Below, piece by piece: positions 1-9,009 of a stretch of 64,000 nucleotides of DNA. The DNA lies in the NCBI GenBank assembly GCA_036362985.1, contig JAYGXS010000002.1:15533933-15597932 (forward strand), read 5' to 3'. The notes under the pieces were generated by a model, which saw only the letters and a program-made list of their open reading frames with translations, ran no database searches and was not told where the DNA came from. Source of the DNA: Ligula intestinalis. Taxonomy: Eukaryota; Platyhelminthes; Cestoda; Diphyllobothriidea; Diphyllobothriidae. The position numbers and the translations under genes were made by a program. Numbering within the stretch: the first letter of the stretch is position 1; each line of letters starts with the position of its first letter.

Positions 1-43
1 TCTCATTTATGCCCGGGGACTCGCATCTTTGCTTCTATCGGCA

Positions 44-80
44 ATATATATATATATAGATATAATATATATATATAAGA
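44..80. repeat. AT-rich (TA)n microsatellite
   Basis: Imperfect TA dinucleotide run interrupted by GA steps. The surrounding bases 1-340 hold nothing else I can recognise. Confidence 0.8.
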
Positions 81-389
81 AAACTTGCATGTGAATGGAG
101 GGAGGAAAAAATGGCGGCTCAAATTAGAAAGCCCTCCGGATATTCAGACAGGCCTTATTTGGGTTGCGCTCTTATTTAAAATGCTGAACATGGGTGGATT
201 GAGGAAGTTGGTAGCACGCGCAGGTGTAGACTCAAGCACCAGTCACCCATGGCCTTACTGGCACTCCCATAGAGGTCTCGGTTCCGGCCGCGCCTCTAAC
301 CTGCCTCTGATCCCGTCTCTGGTTTCCTGACATCAGGCACAGATGAGTGATGGAGTAGGGCGTGTGGTAGATGCAACGCAAGTCTACCA

Positions 390-852
390 TCAATTAAAAA
401 TAATCCACGAGTAAGCCACTGTTTCTGTGCTGTGAAGCCTTCTGTGGGCATAGTGTAGAGCAAAGAGTGTAGGAGTAGGTAGAAACAAGGAACAACTGGG
501 GCAGGTGAAGGTGGGCAACCAATCGGCAGAGTTGGTGAGGCCACTGCAGCTATGATGACACCAACCATTGCAGGAGCCGCAATTTACAGAACAGTTGCGG
601 CGGCCGGGGCGGACTTGACAAACCGAGCAGTACCAAAGAGGTCCAGGACTGGCCTCAATCCCGACGTTGAAGAGGAGGAGTCGGAGCAGCGTGGCCGGGA
701 GGGGCTGCTCCGTCATCAAAAACACAGGTTGAGAGGAGGGGAGATTGGTCCAACTTAGGAATATTAGTGTAGCAGACCTTGGCCGCCGTGAGAGCGGGTG
801 GGAACGCGACGAAGACGCATCTGCGGTGAGCTGAGTTGGAATCGACAGCCAA
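390..852 (-). pseudogene. LINE 5' fragment with PHD-like zinc finger
   Basis: The minus-strand reading frame from 725 down to 390 encodes a cysteine/histidine-rich segment: paired Cys residues, then GWCHHSCSGL, a D-W-x-P-x-F step and a final CPSC. This is the N-terminal zinc-finger style of the first part of some non-LTR retrotransposon ORFs. The same layout recurs at 6625-6690, where it is followed by an endonuclease start, which supports the assignment. The non-coding lead (about 655-852) is repeated nearly base for base at 10250-10420 and 13960-14125, all on the minus strand. The fragment ends without the endonuclease or reverse transcriptase. Seen: Cys/His pattern and repetition. Inferred: LINE origin. 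Confidence 0.6.
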
Positions 853-1679
853 GCTGTCAGGTTAAAAATCCTTGCTTACTTGGCACCAAACTTTCACTGA
901 AAGCCATTCTGCTATCCACCACCTATGGGCCCGAGTAGCTGAGATGTACTCAGAATTCCCTGGTGATACGCACCCGTGTTTCACGTGCTAGCCCCACCTG
1001 CAGCTGCCAACCATAATCCCGAAGCTCATTCTTCTAAAGAAGATTCTGTATAGTAGAAGGAGGCACGGCGCATACCGTTGCACGTGCACACTCTGGCAAT
1101 TGCGCTTGCACTAAAGTGAGGACTGTAAAATGTCCTCCGAACTGTTTCATCATAGACTAACGTAATCTGAATGATCGAGAATATGCAAGGCCTAGGTAAC
1201 GGAATAGAAGAGGGTAAGACGTTCTCTGGGACCAGGAGTGTATTTGTCGGACGTTTCGAACCCTCCCGCGAGCTCATTGTCAAAGAATGAAGAACCGTAC
1301 AGCTCATAGTGTATTTAGCTCAGTTCTGCCGGGATTGACCTCTGCCCTCGATCTGCTCGCGCAACGCAAGATAGGCATCAGGAAGCTCGACATGCCTGTT
1401 AACTAAGACTAATGTAAATATATTTCCCATTTTACAGTAAAGTGTTCAGCGATCTCGTGGACCAGTCGCGAAATATCTGGATGGAGAACCGATTTCGCAT
1501 TGTCTTCTACTTTGACCGAATTGGTGTCCTGCCAGCACCCTTCTCGACCTTGCATGTGCTCTACAGCCTACTGAAAAGACTTGTTTTTGCATGTGCTCGC
1601 TGTAAGTCCCCTTTTCTCTTGCATGTTGCGTCACCGCGCTGGTTTGCTGTTTTTGTTCCGAATACCTCTGCCTGCTAGC
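853..1679. other. unrecognised non-coding stretch
   Basis: No protein family, RNA gene or clear repeat was recognised here. The open frames are short and lack splice-consistent extension. Confidence 0.4.
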
Positions 1680-1850
1680 GCCAGCCGCAGCAGTAGATGC
1701 CCTCTTCCACTTTCGTCTTCTGGACTTTGTATCGTCACCGGGCCCAGGTGGGGGAGTGAGGAGATGTGTGAGGTAGATGCTACGCAAGTCTACTTTCATT
1801 ATAATTCAGCGTTAGTCACCGCTCCTGCACCCCCTTGCATACCGTGGACG
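1680..1850 (+). repeat. interspersed repeat R-D, copy 1
   Basis: Shares the core around GACACCGGGC, a G-rich stretch, then GGTAGATGCTACGCAAGTCTAC with bases 340-420, 13290-13385 and 48440-48600. Several copies carry GGGA or GTGA runs. It often lies near the zinc-finger LINE 5' pieces, so it may belong to that element's leader. Function unknown. Confidence 0.5.
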
Positions 1851-1957
1851 TAGTCGAAATCGGCGGTTGAACTGTCGGCATTTTAAGTGGTAGTGGTCGT
1901 AACAGTAGTGGAGAAAGATATGGTTGTTGTAATGGGAGTATAAATCGTGTCAGTGTT

Positions 1958-2000
1958 AGTTCTACTACTACTACTACTGCTACTACTACTAATAATAATT
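1958..2000. repeat. CTA/TAA trinucleotide microsatellite
   Basis: Run of CTA triplets grading into TAA triplets. The following 2001-2574 shows no recognisable gene or repeat. Confidence 0.85.
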
Positions 2001-2574
2001 GTCATAGTAATGCTGATTACGGTAGTCTTCTGCACATAAGCTGAGTGCGTGCATCAAGTGCTGGTGTATGCACACTTGCTGGCATGTCACCCTGCAGGGT
2101 TATTCGATCTTGGATAGTTTAAGGCTTCGTTTATAACCTTCTAGAAAATAGCGGAATTTATGTAAAGAACAATTGCAACGGATTAGAGGAGAACAGACTG
2201 GAACGTGTAAATAGCGCAAACTGCAACATCGTATTGGGATATCTCGTCTGCGTGGTAGAGGAGAAATACACAGGAAATGTGGTAGCAGGCGCCTGTAACG
2301 CATAAAAGTTAACGGTTCCGGTGCAGTTCTGACCGCTTCCGATTGGACGGTATACGGTTCAGCAAAAAGAACTTAAATGCAGATCACACGGGCAATGCGT
2401 CTAAAAAAATCGGCTAAATTAATCATCGATAAAACGGCTGAATTAGTACTTCTGTAGCGGGTAAGCGGTGTTTGTACCCAAGTGACTACAATGTTCAGAT
2501 TGAATCCGAAGTTGTTGGAAAAATTCAAAGTCATCAGAACGAGGGCTTTCTTGTTCACAGCCCCTAATTTGCTG

Positions 2575-2745
2575 TCCCAGGCAGTAGTGGCCCCTGGCAA
2601 AAGCAAGAGCTGCTGTTGACTACGTCCAGCCAGGCATGACAGGATGTGTGTGAGACAGCGGTGGCAGCTGCTTATGCATGTGATTGCGGAGCAGGTTCAA
2701 GTGCTGTGTGCGATTGGTATGTTGTATTGACCGAGGGGGTGTCGC
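2575..2745 (+). repeat. interspersed repeat R-E, copy 1
   Basis: Similar to 60225-60410 and 61140-61400: a block with TGTTGACT..GTC.AG, then a GGCAGCTGCTT motif, then GTGCGATTGG and GTTGTATTG/GTTGCATTG. Here it directly abuts the LINE reverse-transcriptase remnant. Confidence 0.6.
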
Positions 2746-3451
2746 GTATCGGACGCCGGTTGACTGTCCTCGACTATGCTGATGATATCGCTTTACTAGC
2801 ATCAAGCTTTGGCGATCTTTAGCCTATGGTGTCACGGGTGAAGAAGGTCACGAAGTCAGTCTGTTTTTCCATGAAAGCTGGGAAGACCCAAGTGTTTTCA
2901 TGCTGCATCCCCGTCGAATAGAAGGCACCTCTCGAGATTAGTGACTGTCAACTTGAAGAAGTCGATAGTTTCAAATACCTCGGAGCGAGGTTGCTGCCGA
3001 ATGGACAAAGTAAGGATGGCGTTGTCTCCTAAATTGACGCAGCACGACGAGTGTTCTCCAGCCTTCGGAAGTGCTTATGGACCCGACGCGATATTTCTAT
3101 CTCAGCAAAGATCCGCGTGTACCATGCATCAGTGCGGTCCGTTATCTTATACGCATGCGAATGTTGGTCTATGCGCGTAGAGGATGAACAGAAACTGGAA
3201 GTCTCTGATCACTACTGTCTAAGGAACATCCTTCGAGTGAAGTACATTGACTTCTTTTTGAAGATTGTATAAACAGAAAAATTCAATGGATCCATCAATT
3301 TCGAGAGTGCTCTTCAGTTGCCACTTCTCATTGCATGACGTAAATTTACGTCAGAGAAAATACACAATTGAATTCATACAGAAAAAATCGATAGAAAATG
3401 GCAAGGTCACTGTAAATGGCCAAGAGGCAATTCCTCGTGCGAAGGATGCCT

Positions 3452-3784
3452 TGCCGATGCACGCCACTTCAAACTGTTTATGAATTTACAAGCACCTGCG
3501 GATGCAAGTACATAGGGCGAACGCACAGGCAATTGGCCACCAGAGCAAAGGAACACTTACCCAGGTAGTTGTTTAAGCAACAAAAACGAAGTCTCCGCTC
3601 ATCAATTACTGAACACCTGCTAGATACGGGCCATTCCGGGTACCCTAAAACCTCCTTCCGAGTACTTGTTTAGGCACGAACAACTCGCACCTTAGGCTTC
3701 CTGGAGGCAGCTTACATACGGCGGTTTAAACCTGACCTATGTAAACATTCGAAGCATGTAGTGAATCTACCTCTTCCTTGGTAA
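3452..3784 (+). pseudogene. Penelope-like GIY-YIG endonuclease domain, broken
   Basis: The frame reads a Cys-rich lead (PCRCTP, then TCGC), the signature KYIGRTHRQLATRAKEH, then SSITEHLLDTGHS and a FLEAAYIRRFKPDLC end closing with LPLPW and a TAA at 3782-3784. These are the Y-I-G motif, the catalytic-type Arg and His and the late Glu of the GIY-YIG fold found at the C terminus of Penelope-like elements, where it nicks DNA for retrotransposition. Two in-frame stops (after AKEHLPR and after SFRVLV) break it. No RT precedes it, so it is a 5'-truncated dead copy. Similar C-terminal halves occur on the minus strand at 62790-63000 and 63900-64000. Confidence 0.85.
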
Positions 3785-3994
3785 CACTGCCTCCCTGTTT
3801 ATACATTTTACCTCCCCATTTTTATTTTTTGCCTTGGACGATTTTTCACCAGTTTTTGCTGCCTACTGCGCTTAAAGTTCCGACTTTATCGATTGCGTCT
3901 TGGCCGTTTACAATGACCTTGCCATTCTTTATCGATTTTTTTCTGTATGAATTCAATTGTGTATTTTTTCTGACGTTAATTCACGTTATGCAAT

Positions 3995-4045
3995 GAGAGG
4001 TAGCAACTGAAGAGCACTCTCGAAATTGATGGATCCATTAAATTT
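3995..4045 (+). ncRNA. hammerhead-like core in the right pLTR
   Basis: Contains CTGAAGA, an 8-base GCACTCTC and GAAA in the order of a hammerhead core, followed by a near-palindromic hairpin around GGATCC that could be helix III. The identical core is present inverted in the left repeat at about 3285-3325. Helix II would be only 1-2 bp. Short-stem hammerheads have been reported in Penelope-like elements; activity of this one is unproven. Confidence 0.4.
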
Positions 4046-4493
4046 GGCTGTTTGTACAAACTTCAAATTTTCACCAGGGAAAATTCGCTTTAAATACACT
4101 GACTTTGTCTCAAATGAGACAGTCCGCACTCGCTGGGACAAAATCACAAGGGTATCCCAGGCCATTCAGGATAGACGGCTGAGGTGGTTTGGACACGCTC
4201 TTCATCGCCAACCTCAAGAGCTCAGTGCTACTGCCCTCGACTTTAAACCGTTGCCTAATTGAAAACGTCCAAGAGGGGGTCAACTCAAAACCTGGCTCGA
4301 CTCAGTCCGTCAGGACATGGAGGTGATTCTTGGACCTTCAGAATTCGGTCTCCGGCGCTGGCGAAGAGAATGGCTCGAACTGTCCAGGTCTGCGGCCACG
4401 GACTGTCGCGCGTGGAGAAGCACCATACGGGACATAATTGAGGCCGGCTAGATCAGTCAGGATCGCAGCCGTAACAAGTACAAGTAAGTAAGT

Positions 4494-5030
4494 GTCGCAT
4501 ATAGAGGCCTCTGCTGCATCGGTTGAGGGGTTGTGTGTTCAAGTGGCCCTGAGGCAGCCGCGACTATTTGGACGCGCGCGTGTGTGTGCGCGTGGGAATT
4601 CTGTCAGTGGCCTCCATCTCAGCGAGTCGGAAACAGCTGCCTATGACGTTGAGGTTGTGGGCATTGCTGATTGTCCAACACAGTTCTCTACGTACGCGGA
4701 ATGTAGTTCAAAACTGTAGTAAGTTAGCGTGGAATCTATCTGAATCTATCAGTTGACTGAATGCAGAGGGTGTAGCCGGTCTAATTGTGCCATCGCCGCT
4801 GCCGGCAGCCTCTATGGCGTCAGTGCCGCGCCAACAACCTCCTGCCTACCTCTGACAGAAAGCTCAGTCTCCTCGGCGCAAACCTCGTCTCCGACTCGAC
4901 AATGCGCGCATGTATCACTGCCTATGATGGCCTGGAAAAGTCGACCTTTACTTCCGCCCACCGACTACAACCTGCATTCCTATTTCCTACCATAACCGGT
5001 GCTGACAGTCGCTGGTGAGCAACATCGGCG
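4494..5030 (+). repeat. interspersed repeat R-F, copy 1 left part
   Basis: Matches 6110-6470 over the blocks containing GCGGAATGTAGT, AAGTTAGCGTGG, CTCAGTCTCCTC and GGTGCTGACAGT. It is interrupted at about 5031 by the RNase H LINE and continues at 5866-6090. No coding potential recognised. Confidence 0.7.
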
Positions 5031-5865
5031 GGAGTCGTGGTGACGAAGGGAAGCTGGAATAACTACTTAACAATTGCAACGTCCAGGAGAAGGGACGCAT
5101 ACTACAGCTCATCCTTTGATGCCGAGATGCTAGCCCAACTGATGATGGCGGACTGGCTATAGCACCCACCTGAAGATTGGAGTTCTGCTAAAATCCTTAC
5201 CGACAGTAAATCCGTTGTAGATGTCCTACAGAACTTTGGGATAGGAGAGGACCTGAAAAAACCATTGGTACAACAAGTGATGAATGTTCTGGTGAGAGCC
5301 ACAACAGGAAGGAGTGTAGAAATTGCGTGGATTCCCAGCCAGGTGGGTATCCCCGGGAACGAATAAGCAGACAGTGAAGCATCAACGGCCAGGGATGAAC
5401 CGGACGGTAGACCGAAATCCTTTGCGGCAACGATGAAAGCAGTCAGACAAATGACTCCCAGGCCACAAATGACGCATGAACGCGGCCGAAGAACATATAC
5501 GACCACCACCAACTGGGATGAATAAAAGACAATGACTCGGTTAGATAGAACGACCCAAGTGAGATTTAGGATCGGACATTGTCCAAAACTTAATCGCATC
5601 AGGAAGCGGTACAATTTGACTGATGATTCCACGTGTGCAGCCTGTGGGAAGGAAGAGACCAACAAACACCTGATGGAATGCGTAGCTGAGAAAGTTGCCA
5701 GAGTTCAGGATATTGGTGTCGACTACAGACTGAGAGCGCCGATTAACCTAATCGTCCGAAGACCCTCTGCCACAGTCCGGTATCTGAGGAAGATCCGGAA
5801 GTCTTGGTTCTGAAAAGCCACTTTCCTTGCAGTTGATCATGCAACAACAACAACAACAATAACAA
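5022..5865 (+). pseudogene. 5'-truncated LINE: RNase H domain and C terminus
   Basis: One plus frame (5022-5813) encodes an RNase H fold: AGVVVTKGSW, the Glu step FDAEMLAQL, the Asp motif ILTDSKSVVDVL, and EIAWIPSQVGIPGNE followed by AD. A C-terminal Cys/His segment (CAACGKEETNKHLMEC) ends with a TGA at 5811-5813. It is interrupted by at least three stops (5158, 5365, 5524 regions). Such RNase H plus zinc-like tails occur in I/Jockey-type non-LTR elements, where RNase H removes the RNA strand during reverse transcription. The 3' end is a CAA/TAA-rich tail at 5843-5865. The sequence AACATCGG occurs at the left junction (about 5024-5031) and right after the tail, a likely target-site duplication. 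Confidence 0.85.
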
Positions 5866-6100
5866 CATCGGCCACTGCCCTCACCCAGCTGTATCTGTCT
5901 CGGGCAGTGACTCCACAGCAATTATAGGTAGTTTATGCGCCTGTAGTCTTTTCAACGCCAAAGACCGCGACGACTCCGACCCCTGTGGACTTTAGCACCG
6001 GTTTCGTTTATTCAGCCGACTATCACAGTGACTCCTGCCACTAATATCTTCCCGATGGTATTTGCCCAGCGTGGCATCACAGCTGTTGTTGAGGCAGTAG
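5866..6100 (+). repeat. repeat R-F, copy 1 right part
   Basis: Continuation of R-F after the LINE insertion. Its end (TTTATTCAGCCGACTATCACAGTGACTCC region, 6008-6080) is repeated at 6958-7035. Confidence 0.6.
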
Positions 6101-7040
6101 GCATTGAGAATAAAAGTTGGACAGCATTTTTGGCTGTCCACCACAGTACTCTACGCGGAATGTAGTCCAAAATTCTAGCAAGTTAGCGTGGCAGCTTTGA
6201 ATCCATCAGTTGGCCGAATACAGGTGTGGCTGGTTTAATGGCTTCAGTTTGACCGCCGACGTAGACAGCCGTCAGTGCTGCTAACAAACGCTTGCTTACC
6301 TCCGAGAGTGGGCTCAGTCTCCTCAGTGCAAACTTCGTCTCCGACTAGACAAAGCGCGCATGTATGGCTGCTTGCAGTGACCTGGAAAATTCGACCTCTA
6401 CCACCTCCAACCTGCATTCTCCTCCGCTACATCTGGTGCTGACAGTTGCTTGTGGGCAGCATCTGCCACCGCCCCCGCAACGTCAACAGATCTTTCGGTT
6501 ACCCTCGCCTCCGGCGGTGACGTCACAGCAATCACGCGCTGACAGTTTTCCCAACGTCACGAACGTGACGATTCGGAGACCTTATATGTGTTCACTGTGG
6601 CGCATCCGGTGGCCGCCATATTGTTGGTGCCATCTTTGCTGAAGTGACCTCGCCAAATCTTCCGATTGGGCGCCCGCCTTTGCGTGTCCCAGTTGTCCCC
6701 TGCTTCCACTTGCTCCTACGCCTCCAGCCCTTCCAAACCTCAATACAATTTGTCCTCAAGTCTCCCACCTTGCCACACCGCCTGGTCTTAAGGTCCTTCA
6801 GTTTAACGCCAACGGCCTACTTGGCAAGCTTGAACAGCTCCTCGCCTTCATGCGTTTGCACAGCTTAGCCGTAGCGGTTGTCCAGGAGACAAAGTAGACT
6901 TCCTCCACCGCCATATCGTCCGCATCAGTGGTGAGCTCGCAGATCTTCACATCTACCTTGTATATTCAGTCGACCATCATAGTGACTCCTGCCAATAATA
7001 TCCCCCCGTGGCCGCTGCTCAGCGCGGCATCAGAGCTGCA
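6101..7040 (+). repeat. repeat R-F, copy 2, with embedded LINE piece
   Basis: Second, adjacent direct copy of R-F (6110-6470 and 6958-7035 match copy 1). The middle carries the zinc-finger/endonuclease LINE piece annotated separately. The two copies lie head to tail. Confidence 0.65.
6560..6895 (+). pseudogene. LINE ORF fragment: zinc finger and endonuclease start
   Basis: The frame beginning near 6589 reads a degenerate Cys/His cluster: WCHLC, a stop, SDLAKSSDWAPAFACPSC. After a Pro-rich linker comes LKVLQFNANGLLGKLEQLL and VVQETK, ending at a TAG at 6894-6896. The N-A-N-G and Q-E-T-K steps mark the beginning of the apurinic-type endonuclease domain of non-LTR retrotransposons, which cuts the target DNA. 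The upstream zinc finger is the same module as at 390-725. The rest of the endonuclease and the reverse transcriptase are absent. Confidence 0.75.
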
Positions 7041-7450
7041 TTCCAGATCGCAGCAACTCGGAGAATGATCCCAATGTTGGAGGCTAGGCGCCACTCAAAA
7101 TTTAGGAAAGTGTAGATGGTTGTCTTTTGCATGCGCTCACTGACAATGTTATTTATGAGCTTTCACCAGTTTTCAAGTACATCCTGACAATTATGTTGCA
7201 GCACGCGTAGCACGCCTGTCTTCACAAACCTGCACGGGCTCCTCTCTCCTGACGACCGTGCTTTAAATACCGCAGGTGAAGCTGGCATACAACGAAGCCT
7301 GTCCTCTTTTTTTCACCTCCGCGTGCGCAGAAAGCGCTTGTTATGTCCTAACCAGCGCCAACTACTAACTAGTACACCGAAAACATGGCAATTGCCAGCG
7401 TTCCTTGCCTTGCCTCGCATCAATATTCCTTGCGTAAACTGGCAAAAGAG
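7041..7450. other. unrecognised non-coding stretch
   Basis: No gene, RNA or repeat recognised. Confidence 0.4.
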
Positions 7451-7451
7451 A

Positions 7452-7665
7452 AAACCCCGTGGCACAATGGTCAGAGGGTTGGCCTTCTGATCAACGGGTT
7501 CGGGTTCGAAGCTGGGATGGTGCACCACCTGGGGTTCAGTATGACTGACTGATGAGGGCTAATGAGTCAAAAATGACCATTCCAGCCTCCCCTGTCTTAG
7601 CTGGTAATGCTCACCTGCCTATACCACCAGCCAATGTGTGACCGCTGGTGGAGCTCGTGCCTGAG
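7452..7665 (+). mobile_element. tRNA-derived SINE
   Basis: The head carries a pol III A-box-like TGGCACAATGGTCAG (7460-7475) and a B-box-like GGTTCGAAGC (7501-7513) at tRNA-like spacing. The body (from ACCACCTGGGGTTCAGTATG to the CACCTGCCTATACCACCAG region) recurs on the minus strand at 45108-45245. The element is therefore dispersed and tRNA-derived. The tRNA-like head does not fold cleanly into a functional tRNA. Confidence 0.65.
7540..7592 (+). ncRNA. hammerhead-like motif in the SINE body, degraded
   Basis: CTGATGA at 7549-7555 is followed by a possible helix II (GGGCT, AATG loop, AGTC) and then AAAAA where a hammerhead has GAAA. The outer flanks GACTG (7543-7547) and CCAGCC (7582-7587) can nearly pair as helix I. 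The second copy (45175-45225) has an intact core. Schistosome tRNA-related SINE-like repeats are known to encode hammerheads, which makes this plausible. Confidence 0.45.
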
Positions 7666-8753
7666 CAGACGAGGAAGAGTGAATTCCCTTAGACACTGGT
7701 GAACGTTTATCAACGCGTAGATGTCATTTGTTGTCTGGCTAGTGCTGTCTTACGTACCATAAAAATAGACGAGTAACTTGCACCTGGATGGCCTTGGACA
7801 TTGTAATAAGCTGCAACATTGCGCCTGCAGTCGCCGTGCGAGGCGATCCTTCCCTAACAGCACCCTTCGAAGCCTAGAAAACCGTACCGATTCAAGTGAA
7901 GAATTTGGGAATTGAAGAAGTCAATGTTTGGTCAAATTCAGAAGGCTTTTAGAAGTAAAACGATGGACACGGCGGATTCTGCTGTTGACTCCTATAGTGG
8001 ACAGTCACACCAAATTTACTCAAACGCAACCTGGAGGAAAAAGCCAAATTTTATGGCCATTTTTACGGTCAAGACAGCACGACAAGACAGCTCACGAATA
8101 CGCGAGCAGATGCGACCCTTCAGGAGAGGCGTTCCCCTATCTTCAGTCGCCATCCAGACCACGGAGCAAGACTACTGCTTCTTTGTGTTTGGGAGCTGCC
8201 AGAGGCTTGGACCACAAGCAAACTTATTGATGTGCCTTCCGCTATAATGCGTTCTTCTCTGCCAAACAGATGGTGCACACCAATCTCTATGCAGAGGCTG
8301 CGACCGGCCAATCAGCGTGACCTTATTCCCTGCCAAGGCCGCAACACTAGCCCACTTCTTCCTGACCCGCTATCGCGTTTTCCGATCGCACAACTGTTCG
8401 TCTGTTACTTTCTTTCATAAGTAGGTTTGTCTACGTGTCCGAAAGCTCACAGGCATCCAATTGCCATTGAAATGATCACGCGGCCTGCTTGTTTTTAAAA
8501 GCTTCTTTTATAACTGTTTTGGTCCTTACAATGCGTGGCCCTTTGCGATGGGATCAGACTCAAATGGGCTTTCCTAAGGTAGAGTATGAATGACTTTTGG
8601 GTGCAGTGAATGGGTAATATTTACTTCGGTCATATCGTTTTTTTCTCGAGCCAGTGCTTAAATGGTTTACTTTTCGCCAGAAGCTTCTGAGTACATCTAA
8701 CTCGGATGTTAAAAGGTCTAATATGTATTATTCAACATAATATCGCTTTCTAG
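7666..8753. other. upstream region of the spliced gene, unrecognised
   Basis: Contains some open frames (for example 7912-8420), but none is joined by convincing splice sites to the exon at 8754. No repeats were recognised. A promoter or 5' exons of the gene could lie here or further left. Confidence 0.3.
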
Positions 8754-9009
8754 GTTGTAAACGGAATGCAAGGGCGTCGTCGGAGCTTGCTGAAAGTGCG
8801 AGTGCTACAGGCAGAATGTCGAATCAGCATAGCTCGAATGACCCGAGAGGGGTTTGGATGCGGTATGGCAAGTACTATACGCAAATGGAGTACGGAATGC
8901 GGGCCTATCTTCACCGTTTTCAAGAATACTGCGCAAATGCCTACTACAAAACCGTGGAAAAGGATTCTACAAACTCCTTCGATACCCAGATGAATTCGCT
9001 TATGAGGAG
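8754..9009 (+). CDS. exon 1 (or first visible exon) of the spliced gene
   Basis: Preceded by TTTCTAG (acceptor AG 8752-8753) and followed by GTAAGT at 9010-9015. It leaves two bases of a codon (AG), completed by the first base of the next exon. Bases 8754-8815 are open in frame and may be coding or 5' UTR. Confidence 0.7.

Larger units (their letters stand above)
3254..4095 (+). mobile_element. Penelope-like element with inverted terminal repeats
   Basis: The 842-bp insertion in the LINE remnant is flanked by an 11-bp direct repeat with one mismatch (3243-3253 and 4096-4106), which fits a target-site duplication. Its two ends are inverted repeats of roughly 130-140 bp (about 3256-3400 and 3960-4090), sharing for example the AATGGATCCATCAATTTCG block in opposite orientation. 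Between them lies a GIY-YIG nuclease frame typical of Penelope-like retroelements. The outermost left end appears about 20 bp shorter than the right. Elements of this class are known to carry terminal pLTRs in direct or inverted arrangement; the reverse transcriptase is absent here. Confidence 0.7.
2748..4493 (+). pseudogene. non-LTR retrotransposon RT tail, split by a nested insertion
   Basis: The plus frame starting near 2760 reads through the reverse-transcriptase catalytic motif (LDYADDIALLAS, YADD at 2775-2786) and the downstream thumb region (FKYLGARLLPNGQ, VILYACECW). It continues after 4107 with the family's usual C-terminal part (RRLRWFGHAL, a Trp/Arg-rich end) to a stop at 4449-4451. 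The tail ends in AAGT repeats near 4493. The frame is broken by at least three internal stops, and the finger/palm and endonuclease parts are missing, so it is a dead 5'-truncated copy. An 842-bp Penelope-like insertion sits inside the RVKYxDFVSNETV segment (3254-4095). The family identity follows from RT motifs; the clade is not assigned. Confidence 0.85.

Noticed and set aside
5102..5665. 187-codon minus-strand open frame
   Set aside because: Shadow of the plus-strand RNase H LINE, which shows clear motifs.
7912..8420. Overlapping open frames upstream of the gene
   Set aside because: No convincing splice sites, start context or protein family.
8766..8993. Alternative plus frame in the first visible exon
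   Set aside because: Stops inside the exon, whereas the 8816 frame runs through all four exons in phase.
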